From: Trichomonas vaginalis G3 | Lineage: Eukaryota > Parabasalia > Trichomonadida > Trichomonadidae | Direction of reading: 5' to 3' | DNA: 64,000 nucleotides | Assembly: GCF_026262505.1 (NCBI RefSeq) | Contig: NC_067208.1 | Location: 14,641,962 to 14,705,961 of the forward strand | Shown: piece after piece, positions 34,202-43,923 of the stretch | Layout: each line of letters opens with the position of its first letter | Numbering within the stretch: position 1 is the first letter of the stretch | Made by a program: the position numbers and the translations under genes | The notes under the pieces: generated by a model | What the model was told of the DNA's origin: nothing | The model's database searches: none | What the model saw: the letters and a program-made list of their open reading frames with translations, nothing else

Positions 34202-35518
34202 CTACTGAGAGTTCAATTTTTGGAAATTCCCTTCCATTTCTGAAATAATGTATTGAGACATCTCGATTATATCCATTCTGTGCTCGAATGGGTCTAAATC
34301 AGCAGTTTCTCTAATCTGATCAAGAATTTCAGAAGAGTTTGCAAAAACTTCGAACAAAGGAGGAATATCAGGTCCATCAACTCTAGCTTGGATGACAATC
34401 TTAGACAATGGTCTAAGAAGTATTGATAGTATCTCTTCATCGTTTGTTTCAAAGAAAGGATCGAAAATTTCGAGGTTTTCTTTCTCAATTAGGAAATTAA
34501 CAAGAGTTGGCTCGTAATCAGTTTCATCAAGCATATCTAATAGTATTTTTAATGATGCTTTTCTCGAAACAAATGGTAGTTCTTCTGATATCTCAAGAAT
34601 TAAGTCAACTAAACCGTGCTTTTTCAATAATCTACATCCATCATATGTTGTTGTAATAGATACCAAGAAATTCAATAGATTTTGCATGAATTCAAACTCA
34701 ATATCAGTTAAAAATTCACGGATTTTTGGAACAAAGTCAAAAGGTAGTCTATTCAGATCTCTAGCGTTATTCAATAAGAAAGCAGCCATTGCATCACAAT
34801 AAAATTGAAAATAATTATTATTTGACACTAAAAGTTTGGAAAATCTTTCTATCATTGACTGATTTATAAATAAATCCCTCATGTTACAGGATATCTTTGA
34901 TAGATTAGTAATAGAAATTATAGATAATTGATGATATTCTTCAAAATCCAAACAATCGATTATAAATCGATGAAATGGAAACCAATAGTTGTAATAATCT
35001 TGTGAAGTCATTTCATTCGGCTTTGATTTTGATAATTGTGAGATAAGGTTAATAAAATCTGAAATTAAAAGATTTTTTTCGGTCAAATGTTCTGTATCAT
35101 TTTCACTATCCTTTGTGTAGATAATTTCTACATGTTTTGAGAATAAATCATTCAAGTTTTGCGTGTATAAAAAGTTAATTATGTTTGTGTCTGATGCTAG
35201 ATTCAAAAATAGATGGAAAATATAATGCCCATAAGATATAAAAGCGTTATCATCATGTAAATTATAAAATAGAAGTGAAATAATTCTTTCTTGATTAATT
35301 TCATAATTAACAATGAAATTAACAAATAAACTGTTTCCCAATTCTCCATTTAATGATTCAAGAGTTCTAATCTTAACATCTACTTGCGTGGCTTCTAAAA
35401 ATTCTTTGATTATTGAAGCTAAATAATTTTCATAGTCATAACTATCATCTTCTACGATTTTCCGATCAATCGAAGTACGATTGCTTTCTTCAATCTCTTT
35501 ATTCTTATATGAATCCAT
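34202..35518 (-). CDS. ARM/HEAT-like helical repeat protein, 438 aa
   Basis: The protein is nearly all helix with Leu/Ile/Asn-rich segments of about 40 residues, e.g. LLFYNLHDDNAFISYGHYIF, HQLSIISITNLSKISCNMRD and FMQNLLNFLVSITTTYDGCR-LLKKHG, the look of the diverged armadillo-like proteins abundant in trichomonads. The N-terminal 35 residues are charged and disordered. No signal peptide or membrane span. Such superhelices bind partner proteins; the cargo is unknown. The start at 35516-35518 is the first ATG in frame. Confidence 0.7.
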   Translation of the reverse strand: MDSYKNKEIEESNRTSIDRKIVEDDSYDYENYLASIIKEFLEATQVDVKIRTLESLNGELGNSLFVNFIVNYEINQERIISLLFYNLHDDNAFISYGHYIFHLFLNLASDTNIINFLYTQNLNDLFSKHVEIIYTKDSENDTEHLTEKNLLISDFINLISQLSKSKPNEMTSQDYYNYWFPFHRFIIDCLDFEEYHQLSIISITNLSKISCNMRDLFINQSMIERFSKLLVSNNNYFQFYCDAMAAFLLNNARDLNRLPFDFVPKIREFLTDIEFEFMQNLLNFLVSITTTYDGCRLLKKHGLVDLILEISEELPFVSRKASLKILLDMLDETDYEPTLVNFLIEKENLEIFDPFFETNDEEILSILLRPLSKIVIQARVDGPDIPPLFEVFANSSEILDQIRETADLDPFEHRMDIIEMSQYIISEMEGNFQKLNSQ

Positions 35519-35954
35519 TGCACATTAATATTTAAATTGGGTCCACAAAGTTAAATCCCCTACTTTATTTCAAAAGTTCATTTACGAACCATATTATCGA
35601 AGGTTATTATTATTTTGAGAAATAGCTTTGCGTAACAATACTGAATTTGAGTAATCCCTCATAACAATAAAAATCAATGATCAATGAATCATGTGCCGCA
35701 ACGGTTTTTCAAATAAAAAGGCGATCAGTATGTGTGAATTGATTAAATTAACCTAAATTTTCAAGATCTCAGACTAATTCGAGCGTTTTATGATTAATTT
35801 CTTTGATATTTTTGAAATTTGATCGAAAACCTTTCAATTCATTTTGAATACCTCTGAAAAAAAGTAAAAGAATTTCGTGAATCTTCTTAATTGTATTTAG
35901 TTAATAGTGTTTTGTGAAAATGAAAAATTTTAACACGTTGGCAATAAATTTATC
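35519..35954. other. Intergenic region between divergent ARM and CDC50 genes
   Basis: Shared promoter region by position. No gene seen. Confidence 0.5.
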
Positions 35955-36995
35955 ATGTCGACGCTTGATGTTACAAAACCCACAGGAAGAAAACAGCGCC
36001 AGACAATTCTTCTTTCATTAAAGGAATGGCATGCATTTATCACACCACGTACAGCAGTTATCGTACTATATGTAATCGGATTGCTATTTATTGGTCTAGG
36101 AACTACATTTTTCATTATTACAGGTAATATGACAGATATAGAAATCAGATATGATCGAGAATGCTACAATAAATCACAGTGTATTGTTTGGTTTAACACA
36201 ACTTCTGAAATTTCAGGAAAAATATCAATGGAATACAAACTTTACGGATTATATCAGAATCACAGAAGAATCTTCGACTCAAGAAGTTACCCACAAATGC
36301 AAGGAAAATTTCTAACATATAGCGAATTAATAGCATGTGACCCAATTATATCTGTGAACAAATCCAAGGAGGTTAAAGACCTATATGCTCCATGTGGTTT
36401 GATGTCACTTTCGTTTTTTAACGATACATATATTTGGAATTACGCTGATATCGCTAATTTTACGTCCGATGATATAGCTCTTGCCAGCGATAGAAAAAGA
36501 TTGTTTAAAGGTCTAAATATCGGTTACAATAAATCAGTTCAGTGGCTGGACAATTATGATGACTTTCCAGGCAATATTACTAACCAGCACTTCATTGTAT
36601 GGATGAGAGCAGCTGCTATGCCTGTTTTCTTAAAACTTTATTCCAAATGTTATAATTGCACAATTCCTCCAGGAAATTACAGCATTCTTATCAAAAAGAA
36701 CTATCCAGAGTCTATGTTCGACGGCCAGCGCTCAATTGTTTTCTCAACAACGAGTTCCCTTGGTAGTGGAAGTTATTTCATATCTACAGCATATATGTCA
36801 ATGGGAGGAGTCAGTTTAGTGTTTGCAACTGCATTTCTCTTCCACATGCTGTTCTGCCCAAGACAGTTCGGAGATCTTAGCCAAATTTGGTCTCCTCAAG
36901 CACAGACTCAAGCTCCACTGATGTCAACAACACAAGAGAATTCTAGCGATGAGTCTGATTACCAGAGTTCTGTTCATGATGGAACTCCATATTGA
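35955..36995 (+). CDS. CDC50/LEM3 family protein (P4-ATPase beta subunit)
   Basis: The 346-residue protein has the CDC50 layout: a cytosolic start, TM1 at about residues 33-56, a large Cys- and Asn-glycosylation-rich outer domain, TM2 at about 281-305 and a Ser/Gln-rich tail. Family blocks are seen in order: YGLYQNHRRIFDSR, PCGLMSLSFFNDTY, NQHFIVWMRAAAMPVFLKLY and GNYSILIKKNYPESMFDGQR-SIVFSTTSSLGSGSYF. These proteins escort and activate P4-ATPase lipid flippases that keep membrane asymmetry in the secretory pathway and plasma membrane. The start ATG at 35955 is the first in frame. Intact. Confidence 0.92.
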   Translation: MSTLDVTKPTGRKQRQTILLSLKEWHAFITPRTAVIVLYVIGLLFIGLGTTFFIITGNMTDIEIRYDRECYNKSQCIVWFNTTSEISGKISMEYKLYGLYQNHRRIFDSRSYPQMQGKFLTYSELIACDPIISVNKSKEVKDLYAPCGLMSLSFFNDTYIWNYADIANFTSDDIALASDRKRLFKGLNIGYNKSVQWLDNYDDFPGNITNQHFIVWMRAAAMPVFLKLYSKCYNCTIPPGNYSILIKKNYPESMFDGQRSIVFSTTSSLGSGSYFISTAYMSMGGVSLVFATAFLFHMLFCPRQFGDLSQIWSPQAQTQAPLMSTTQENSSDESDYQSSVHDGTPY

Positions 36996-37422
36996 GATTT
37001 TAAGATTTTATGTTTTTATTTTGTTTTCATGACATATTATATCACACATACATACTATTGATCCACGAGTAACATTATCAAATATATTTTGTTTTTTTTA
37101 TTCTTAATAATTTATTGAATAAATATTAGAGTACTTTATTGTTTTTTTAAATTAATATTTTTATGCCTTTTACATCTAAACACACAATATTTATTGATCA
37201 CTTGCGATTTTTGATGTCAAATGCTTCATAATGAGATCTTCATATTGTTTGTTGAATTAAGAGTTGACAATATTTTAAATCATTTATGTTTATAAAATTC
37301 GGTCTCATTGCAAGGAATCAAAACTTCCTTGTAGAAAGCATCGGCAAAAAAGTTGGATATTAAATTTAATCAAGGATTTAAATTAAACAAATAATAAGAA
37401 ATAGATCAAAAAACAACAAAAA
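36996..37422. other. Intergenic DNA between convergent CDC50 and Myb genes
   Basis: AT-rich, no gene supported. Confidence 0.5.
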
Positions 37423-37977
37423 TCACGCTGATGGAGGTGGACGATTAAGAAGATTCGAAGGACAGATAACGTATTTACGAACTTTGGGTGTCTGCAGTTC
37501 AACTAATAGGTGTGGTAAATCTTCATGTGGTGGTTTTGGCTCAACAGGCTCAGGAGGAGGTAATGGAATTTCGGCTTTCTTTTTCATTGCTTCGGCTCTA
37601 TTTTTTTCATTCTTTTGCATTCTTCGATATAAGGATAGAAAACGGTTTCTTATTGTGTTTCCAGTTCTTCCTTTCATATTTTTTGCAATACAATTCCATT
37701 TGTTTCCGTACAATTCATATTGCTTGAGCAAAAATTCATCTTCTTGAGGTGTCCAAAGGTTGTGCCCAATGTTTGGTCTGAGGTAATTTTGATAACGCTC
37801 TCTGCATTGCCTTGGAGTTCTTGTTTCCATGGCATAACTAATTGAGCGCCAGTTTGGGCTTTTCCCGCTTTCTTCTACTAAATGTAGTAACTTGGCATCT
37901 TCCAGTTTTGAAAATTTCGAACGCATTTCGCCTTGTTTGCGTACTGGAACTTTTCCATTTGGAAGCTTTCTATCCAT
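37423..37977 (-). CDS. R2R3-type Myb DNA-binding protein
   Basis: The 184-residue product has two Myb repeats: residues about 21-67 (KFSKLEDAKLLHLVEESG ... NWRSISYAM ... RQCRERYQNYLRP) and about 73-118 (LWTPQEDEFLLKQYELYGNK-WNCIAKNMKGRTGNTIRNRF). The regularly spaced Trp/aromatic residues are seen, with the first Trp of repeat 1 replaced by Phe22. The recognition helices carry TPRQCRERYQNY and TGNTIRNRF. The C-terminus is Lys/Glu-rich, then Pro-rich, without a known activation domain. Trichomonads have many short Myb proteins of this kind, and some control single genes; the target here is unknown. Start at 37975-37977. Confidence 0.92.
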   Translation of the reverse strand: MDRKLPNGKVPVRKQGEMRSKFSKLEDAKLLHLVEESGKSPNWRSISYAMETRTPRQCRERYQNYLRPNIGHNLWTPQEDEFLLKQYELYGNKWNCIAKNMKGRTGNTIRNRFLSLYRRMQKNEKNRAEAMKKKAEIPLPPPEPVEPKPPHEDLPHLLVELQTPKVRKYVICPSNLLNRPPPSA

Positions 37978-38323
37978 TGCAAATTTGAATGTAACTTTTG
38001 AAATATTTTACAATCATGATAATAATAATACTGGGAACACTACACATCAAAATTATTCAGATTAAATTCTTATTAAGATAATATTGAGAGGATTGAGGAA
38101 CAATGAGGACTTTGTAAATAATAATTGAGAAGAAATTTTACGGGCTTATAGTTCACAAAGTTTCCCTATCAAATTCATTATAATACAAAACAATAGTTAT
38201 GTGAAATAATAATGTCAATTTTTTGACACAACGTTGAATGAGTTCTCAGAAAACAATAAAAATAAGTAAAAGTTATTTTTGGCATTTCAAAATTAATGAT
38301 AGATGGGCAATGATAAATTTTGC
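37978..38323. other. Intergenic DNA downstream of the inverted-repeat pair
   Basis: AT-rich; a minus ORF at 38178-38504 spans the left inverted repeat but is hydrophobic and lacks support. Confidence 0.5.
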
Positions 38324-39182
38324 AAATTACCTCAGACTTTTCAGAGGATTGAGTGGCAAAGAGGTAGGGCAACGATAGGTCAAAAAGGCTTCTCTGATAG
38401 ATTTCCTTGCCTTTTGGATATGCTATAATATATAGCCTAGCATGATAGGATATGATGTCAAAAGTTAGAACATAACTTAGGATCTTGAGAAAAATGAAAA
38501 ACAAAAATTACATAAAAAAAGAAAAAATTTATCTAATTTGTTTTTTGGACCGAATAAGTAATTTTATTGAATTTCAATACGACACATAGATTTTATTATT
38601 AGTAATAAATATAATGGTTTACTATTAACAAGGAACCTAAACTAATGAAAATTTGATTTCAAATATTTTTTATGATTATCATAGATTACCAAAATATATT
38701 GCTATTTATGAGGATATAATATTGATTATTAGTAAATCGTATAAATTTAATAAATATACCATGAATATTGAATGAATTTCTTGATTCATAGGGGTAAAAC
38801 GCGCTTTTATATGATTTAGACAGAGAATTTATGAGATGTCAATAACACAATAAAGGTTTATATTGAATATTTTCTAAAAATAAATCGAAATTATAAAAAA
38901 CAATACATTTATTCATTGAAACTACTTGGACAAATATGAAACAAGCATTCAGGCAATACTTTTGAGACTTCAACGCATCTGATAATTTTTATATAACTTC
39001 ACCTCTTATGCTTAGAGTGGAGGTATTGAGATCGTATAAGTATAGATGAGCTCACATTCAGATATGATGTGTGAACTTCTGTTTTCACTGCAATTTTGAA
39101 TCAGAATAAACTCAAAACAAGAATAAAATGATATACTCACACTCTAAATGTGTTCGAGATTTAAAGTTGTATGAATAAAACG

Positions 39183-39231
39183 ATTCATCTTTCGAAGCCT
39201 CCCATTTAATGAGAGACTTCGAAAGATGAAT
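39183..39231. repeat. Palindrome H5 (15-bp arms, CTCYCAT/ATGAGAG core)
   Basis: ATTCATCTTTCGAAG and its reverse complement CTTCGAAAGATGAAT flank the core CTCCCATTTAATGAGAG. The same core, with different arms, occurs at 23.5 and 23.6 kb. Confidence 0.9.
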
Positions 39232-39381
39232 GTATTCATGTAGATGAAATACTATATATGATCATGTGTGATACTAAAGATATCAAAATGTTCATTTTTA
39301 AGTGCAATAGAAGGGTTATCTCTCGTAAAATCTCAATTTAAGGAAGATTTAGAAAGAACTCCTTTCCTAAGTAGATAGTGT

Positions 39382-39651
39382 GTGGTTTCTGTCTTTTGGT
39401 TGATCAGGAACTATGAAATTAAGTCGGACAGAAAGAAGTTCTTTCCAAAACAGACTCCAAATGAGTTGTTCGAAAAGAACTTCCTTCTGTATATGGATAA
39501 TTGTAGTTACCGCACTGAAGTATGTGATTGTGATGATGGAGTTCTCGATAAATCTAAAATCGGATTAAGATTAATTGAAAACTCAAGTAATTCTTTGAAA
39601 TCTTGTGTTGTCTGGCACTATAATAACCAAAGAATGAGAATATTATGTTGA
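39382..39651 (+). pseudogene. Unidentified ORF fragment without ATG start
   Basis: A 90-codon open frame beginning only with a GTG. It reads RNYEIKSDRKKFFPKQTPNE and DNCSYRTEVCDCDDGVLDKS, a composition more like coding than noise in this AT-rich stretch, and ends in a TGA. No family is recognised. It may be a leftover of a gene within the region flanked by inverted repeats. Confidence 0.3.
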
Positions 39652-41794
39652 ATGATGAGTACGTGTGCTCGGCATTCGCCGAGCGAATTGAGTTTAACGT
39701 ACTATGAAAAGTGACAAATTTGGGCTTTTTTTCCTAGGGTTATGATCTCTTCCTTTCTGCTCAATACGACAGAAATGAAAGAATGAATTTGTACTCCCTA
39801 ATTGATTACTACAATCTGTATCTATCTTTAACATAGAATTAGCTGCATTGTGATTTATACTCCAGAATTATTCAATTTAAGATCAACCTCGTAAATTTTA
39901 ATCATATTGCACCAATACTCCTACGTTGAGATAAGAACATGATTATACATACCAAAGCCCCATATTAAAAATCAAAATTTAGCACCTCCATTATGCAACC
40001 ACATTATTCGTCGCAAATAAGTATATTTACGCATATTATGATGCATATTCACACAACTCGTATACATGAAAAGTTATTAAAATCAGACAAAATTATTGCA
40101 ATAAGGAAAAAAAAACTTTATTATATATGTTAGTAATGAATTACAAATATTTCTACAAAGAATGCTCAATACTTCATATAATCTTCGAATATTTCTTATT
40201 ACAAGTTAATACATTTTGACTCGAACATGATAAACAAAAGCTGACACGCTGATTACTACATTTATGAAAATATAGTACGTTTCCATTCATCTGTTTACTT
40301 GTTTTTTGTTGGAATAAAATCATTTTTTTTTTTTCATGAAATAAGAATTTTGCTGCGAAAGCAATATCTCTAACAATAATTAATACATTACGTCAACTCT
40401 GGAATGAGTATTTATCAAATATGATATCAAAATCAAAAATTAGTTGTTTTTTATGAGTAAAAACGATGTAAATTGATTATTTGACTAATTATCAAATACT
40501 TTGATTTTCCAAATTTTTTTCGAAATTGATTTTTTCATGTGAAAATTCAAATTGTTTAATTTCATTTTTGAAATTTTGAATTTTTTTTGGAATTTTGAGT
40601 TGATCAATTCAGCAGAATTGATAATGCTATTGCTTTAGGGCATACCACAAGGTGATGAATAAAAGGTGAACATTAACAAATTATTTTAAATCACAAATAT
40701 CATCCTCATCAACTTTAATTCTAAAAAGAACTGTACTGAATTATGAAAATGCATGATTTACATTATTAAAATCTTTGAATGAAAATAGTACAAGATAAGT
40801 TTTTATTCATTTTTAATTAGATTTAAACGAAAAACTACTCCATATTAAAATTTAAGTCGAGAAATCGTATTTTGTTCTTATTTGTTAGCATTTTGTAGAC
40901 ATTCTAATCTTGAATTAATTTGTTACATGATATTATTAACAAATTTAACTGAAAAAATATGTTAATATGGAATAAACCATGATTATATAAGCTATCAATG
41001 CTATATATACATATGTAAAAGATTCATATTAACTCAATTAACAAAAATGATAGATTTTCATAAAGGTTCAATCTAGGTTCGTCCGAAAATTTTGATTTTT
41101 ATATAGAAGACATAGTTTCATATACATAATTAAATTTTCAAACAAATTTGATCATACCATTTATTAAGCAGGATAGTATATTAATTACTATCAGTATAAA
41201 AATATAAAAATGATTATATTTAATTATTGCATAATTTAGTCAAAGAGTTATAAGCCTCAAGTGATCGTTATCACCTTCAATGCACGTATACTTTATTGAT
41301 TCATAGATATTTAATCTATGTTTGACATGTTGTTGTCGTCATTCGTTTTGTTCCCATTCTTCCTAAGTTAGAATTAGAGAATACACCATCCACATCATCT
41401 AATTTGGTCCTCAGCGATAGATTGGTTCATTTTGGAGGAGTCCCATCAGACAGTTTTCGAGCACCAAATATCAAATTTTAATGTATACAAATCTTTAGTG
41501 ATTTATCTCTTTTATGATGAGTAAAAGGTTTCTGCTCATCAACATTTGATTTCCGACATATATGATTTCTAATTGCAATTATTTACTTTCTTTTTATAAT
41601 CTAACTCTGTGACTCATACCATAAATTAATTATTGGAAAGTGTCAATATGTTTGGCACAACGCATGGCGGAAGATACCAAACCATGCAGGGAATATGATA
41701 CGTTTAAGATCTCCGAACTTTTTTTCCAAAAATTTTCTATCGTTGCCCTACCTCTAGTGGCAACTCAATCCTCTGAAATAGTCTGTGGTAATTT

Positions 41795-42187
41795 TTAGTC
41801 TCTACACTATTTCAATATAAGCTCCATTTTTAAACAGTTTTTAAAAATCGAGCATTGAAAAGTGTGATGAGACTTATTTTTTATTTATCAATTTTCTCAA
41901 ACCGGCATATCGAATCTAATATTCTCTATTACATAATTAACATAATTTAGTTAAATCTAATTTTTACTACGCCCGTGAGTTGACAGTTTTAAGATGACCA
42001 TTTTGTTAACTCAACATCAATGGCTGTTATCTTTCTCTACATATGGATCTATAAATTTCAATTATTCATCAGTTTTTATTAATTTTCAGAATATCAAATT
42101 AATTTTAGATGAATATTTGTTAAAAATTTACTTGGTGAGCTAATGCAGGGTAGTTGGTAGTTGTGTTATTAAAATTTTTGGCAAAAT
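41795..42187. other. AT-rich intergenic DNA
   Basis: No gene supported. A short minus ORF at 42120-42302 runs across the MITE-like palindrome and looks spurious. Confidence 0.5.
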
Positions 42188-42249
42188 TTACACTTTTCCG
42201 ACGTTTTGTCAGGGGCGCGAAGCGACACAAAAATGTCGGAAAAGTGTAA
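42188..42249. mobile_element. 62-bp MITE-like palindrome
   Basis: Perfect 15-bp terminal inverted repeats TTACACTTTTCCGAC (42188-42202) and GTCGGAAAAGTGTAA (42235-42249). A second paired block lies inside (TTTTGTC with GACACAAAA), around a GC-rich loop with GGGGCGCGAAGC. The flanks TTTA and TTCT do not give a clear target-site duplication. Confidence 0.7.
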
Positions 42250-42706
42250 TTCTCAGATATATGATTATTTTTGCTTTTAATACCGAACAGCATTTGAATC
42301 AAAAATAATCGTATGCCTGAGAATTATCTTTTATTGATAATTTTTAGTAGATTTACATCCACGAATGATTATATAAGTGTAATTACTATGTTCCAATCTT
42401 ACGAGATCTATCATTCTCTTGTGGTTACTTAATTTCAAACTCAAGAAGTCTTGAATATATAATTTTTTTTTGTTGCTAGGCCTGCTCAAAAATAGAAACA
42501 GAGCCCCATACTTATTACAGTATTCTACCTGCTTCTAAAAGACTTATTACTCCTTACATAAAATTTGAAAATTTAGCTAAATCAATAGGCCACAGTTCAA
42601 TATAAATATCCGAAATTATTGAATTCGAGGTAGTGTCATGTTTAATCATGATAATAAGCTAATTATGATGTTGATGTTATAATGACAGAAATTTTTTCAA
42701 AAATCA

Positions 42707-43207
42707 ATGGAAAAAGTCATTCACCCCAAGCAATCAGATATACAAGTCGGAAAATTAGTTGGCTGTGGGCGATTCATTAACAGTGTATTCTTATTTAATC
42801 TTCCAGATAATGGGAGGAGGCAACTCGATAAATTATTACAAATTAAATCTTTACAACAAGATAAAGCTATCCATCCAGGCAGCTTGATTGGACCAAACAA
42901 AATGAATGCCAAGCAAATTCAACCAACCGACCCCAAGAAGACCAAAAAAGTTAGCAAATATGCGAAGCAAGTACTAAGTGAGTGGTTTCTCGCTCACGTC
43001 GATAATCCTTACGCAAATCGCGATGAAAGACATAAGATAAGCGTAGCAACAGGCCTTACCGATCATCAAATTAAAGTTTGGCTTACAAATGCCAGAATTA
43101 GAAAGAGAAGTCTAATACCAAACGGAATACCCCATTATTCTAGAGGCCCTCTTAGATCTGAAGATCCAAAAAAAGAAAATCCTCCGAAAACTGCTCCAAA
43201 AGCGTGA
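42707..43207 (+). CDS. TALE-type homeodomain protein
   Basis: The 166-residue protein carries a homeobox-KN (TALE) domain at about residues 77-135. It contains KYAKQVLSEWFLAHVDNPYA (helix 1, with the three-residue loop extension; NPYA where most members have NPYP), then ISVATGLTDHQIKVWLTNAR and IRKR. Recognition-helix residues Trp125, Asn128 and Arg130 are present; the usual Phe after Trp is Leu126. The basic segment after it could be a nuclear signal. The first 70 residues are not recognisable and the end is Lys/Pro-rich. It should bind DNA in the nucleus; partners and targets are unknown. Start ATG at 42707, intact. Confidence 0.88.
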   Translation: MEKVIHPKQSDIQVGKLVGCGRFINSVFLFNLPDNGRRQLDKLLQIKSLQQDKAIHPGSLIGPNKMNAKQIQPTDPKKTKKVSKYAKQVLSEWFLAHVDNPYANRDERHKISVATGLTDHQIKVWLTNARIRKRSLIPNGIPHYSRGPLRSEDPKKENPPKTAPKA

Positions 43208-43630
43208 TTTTTTGTTTAAGTTTATTATATTTTTGCTTGTTTAAATAAATGCTATTGTTACTTTCATCACATCAAATTTTGAGAACTTTTTCAGACTTTA
43301 CAAAATTTTACAAATTTTACTTACTTGGGACTGAAGACTATAATGTCTTAGGAAGATACTTGGCGGATCGAATATCTAAAAAGTTGCCGTTTTCAAATTT
43401 TATATTAAAAAGTTTGTATTGCAAGCGATCAGTAAGAGATTTCGAAATCAAGAATTAACATAGCATTATTCTGGATTCTTTCAATTTGAAATGGATGATT
43501 GAACCATATCAAAGGGATCAAAAGGAGAAAGGGCTATTTCAATAAGTAATTCGTCAGCGATCTCTTTTCTTACATTGGGGAAAAGTAAAATTTATTTATC
43601 TAAAGTGCAAAATCGCGAGTTTTTTCAGAG
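43208..43630. other. Intergenic DNA upstream of tRNA-Ile
   Basis: A 69-codon plus ORF at 43249-43458 starts soon after the homeobox stop. It has no recognisable domain and is not called. Confidence 0.5.
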
Positions 43631-43702
43631 GTTTCGGTGGTGCAGCCGGTTAGCACATTTGTCTTATAAGCAGATGGTCGCGGGTTCGAGCCCCCCGAAA
43701 CA
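43631..43702 (+). tRNA. tRNA-Ile (anticodon UAU), with short T arm
   Basis: Acceptor GTTTCGG pairs with CCGAAAC, D stem GTGC with GCAC, and anticodon stem TTTGT with GCAGA around the loop CTTATAA, giving anticodon TAT (isoleucine AUA). The B box is GGGTTCGAGCC, followed by T6 at 43704-43709 as Pol III stop. Using the full acceptor leaves the T arm about two nucleotides short (six C's where eight bases are expected). It may be a real feature or a small deletion. Confidence 0.85.
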
Positions 43703-43923
43703 CTTTTTTAATTTTTGTTTTTGTAATCCCACAATAAAAACTTAAAATAACTCATATTAAAGAAGCTAGAACGATTTTTTGTTTTTCATTACGTAATATT
43801 CACCAATAAGATTGAAGAGTTGTCAAGCATTTCTAACCAAAATTTGTTAATAAAACATTAGATGAGAATTGTATATTATCCGAAAATAAAAAACATTTAT
43901 AACAAAAATACAAACAAAAGAGA

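Larger units (their letters stand above)
38324..41794. mobile_element. Possible degenerate mobile element bounded by ~55-bp inverted repeats
   Basis: AAATTACCTCAGACTTTTCA and 35 further bases at 38324-38378 recur in reverse complement at 41737-41794 with about eight differences. Both contain AGAGGTAGGGCAACGATAG or its complement. The interior of 3.36 kb is very AT-rich and holds no intact gene, only a 90-codon ORF without an ATG (39382-39651) and palindrome H5. It could be the remnant of a DNA transposon or two separate copies of one short repeat. Confidence 0.45.
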
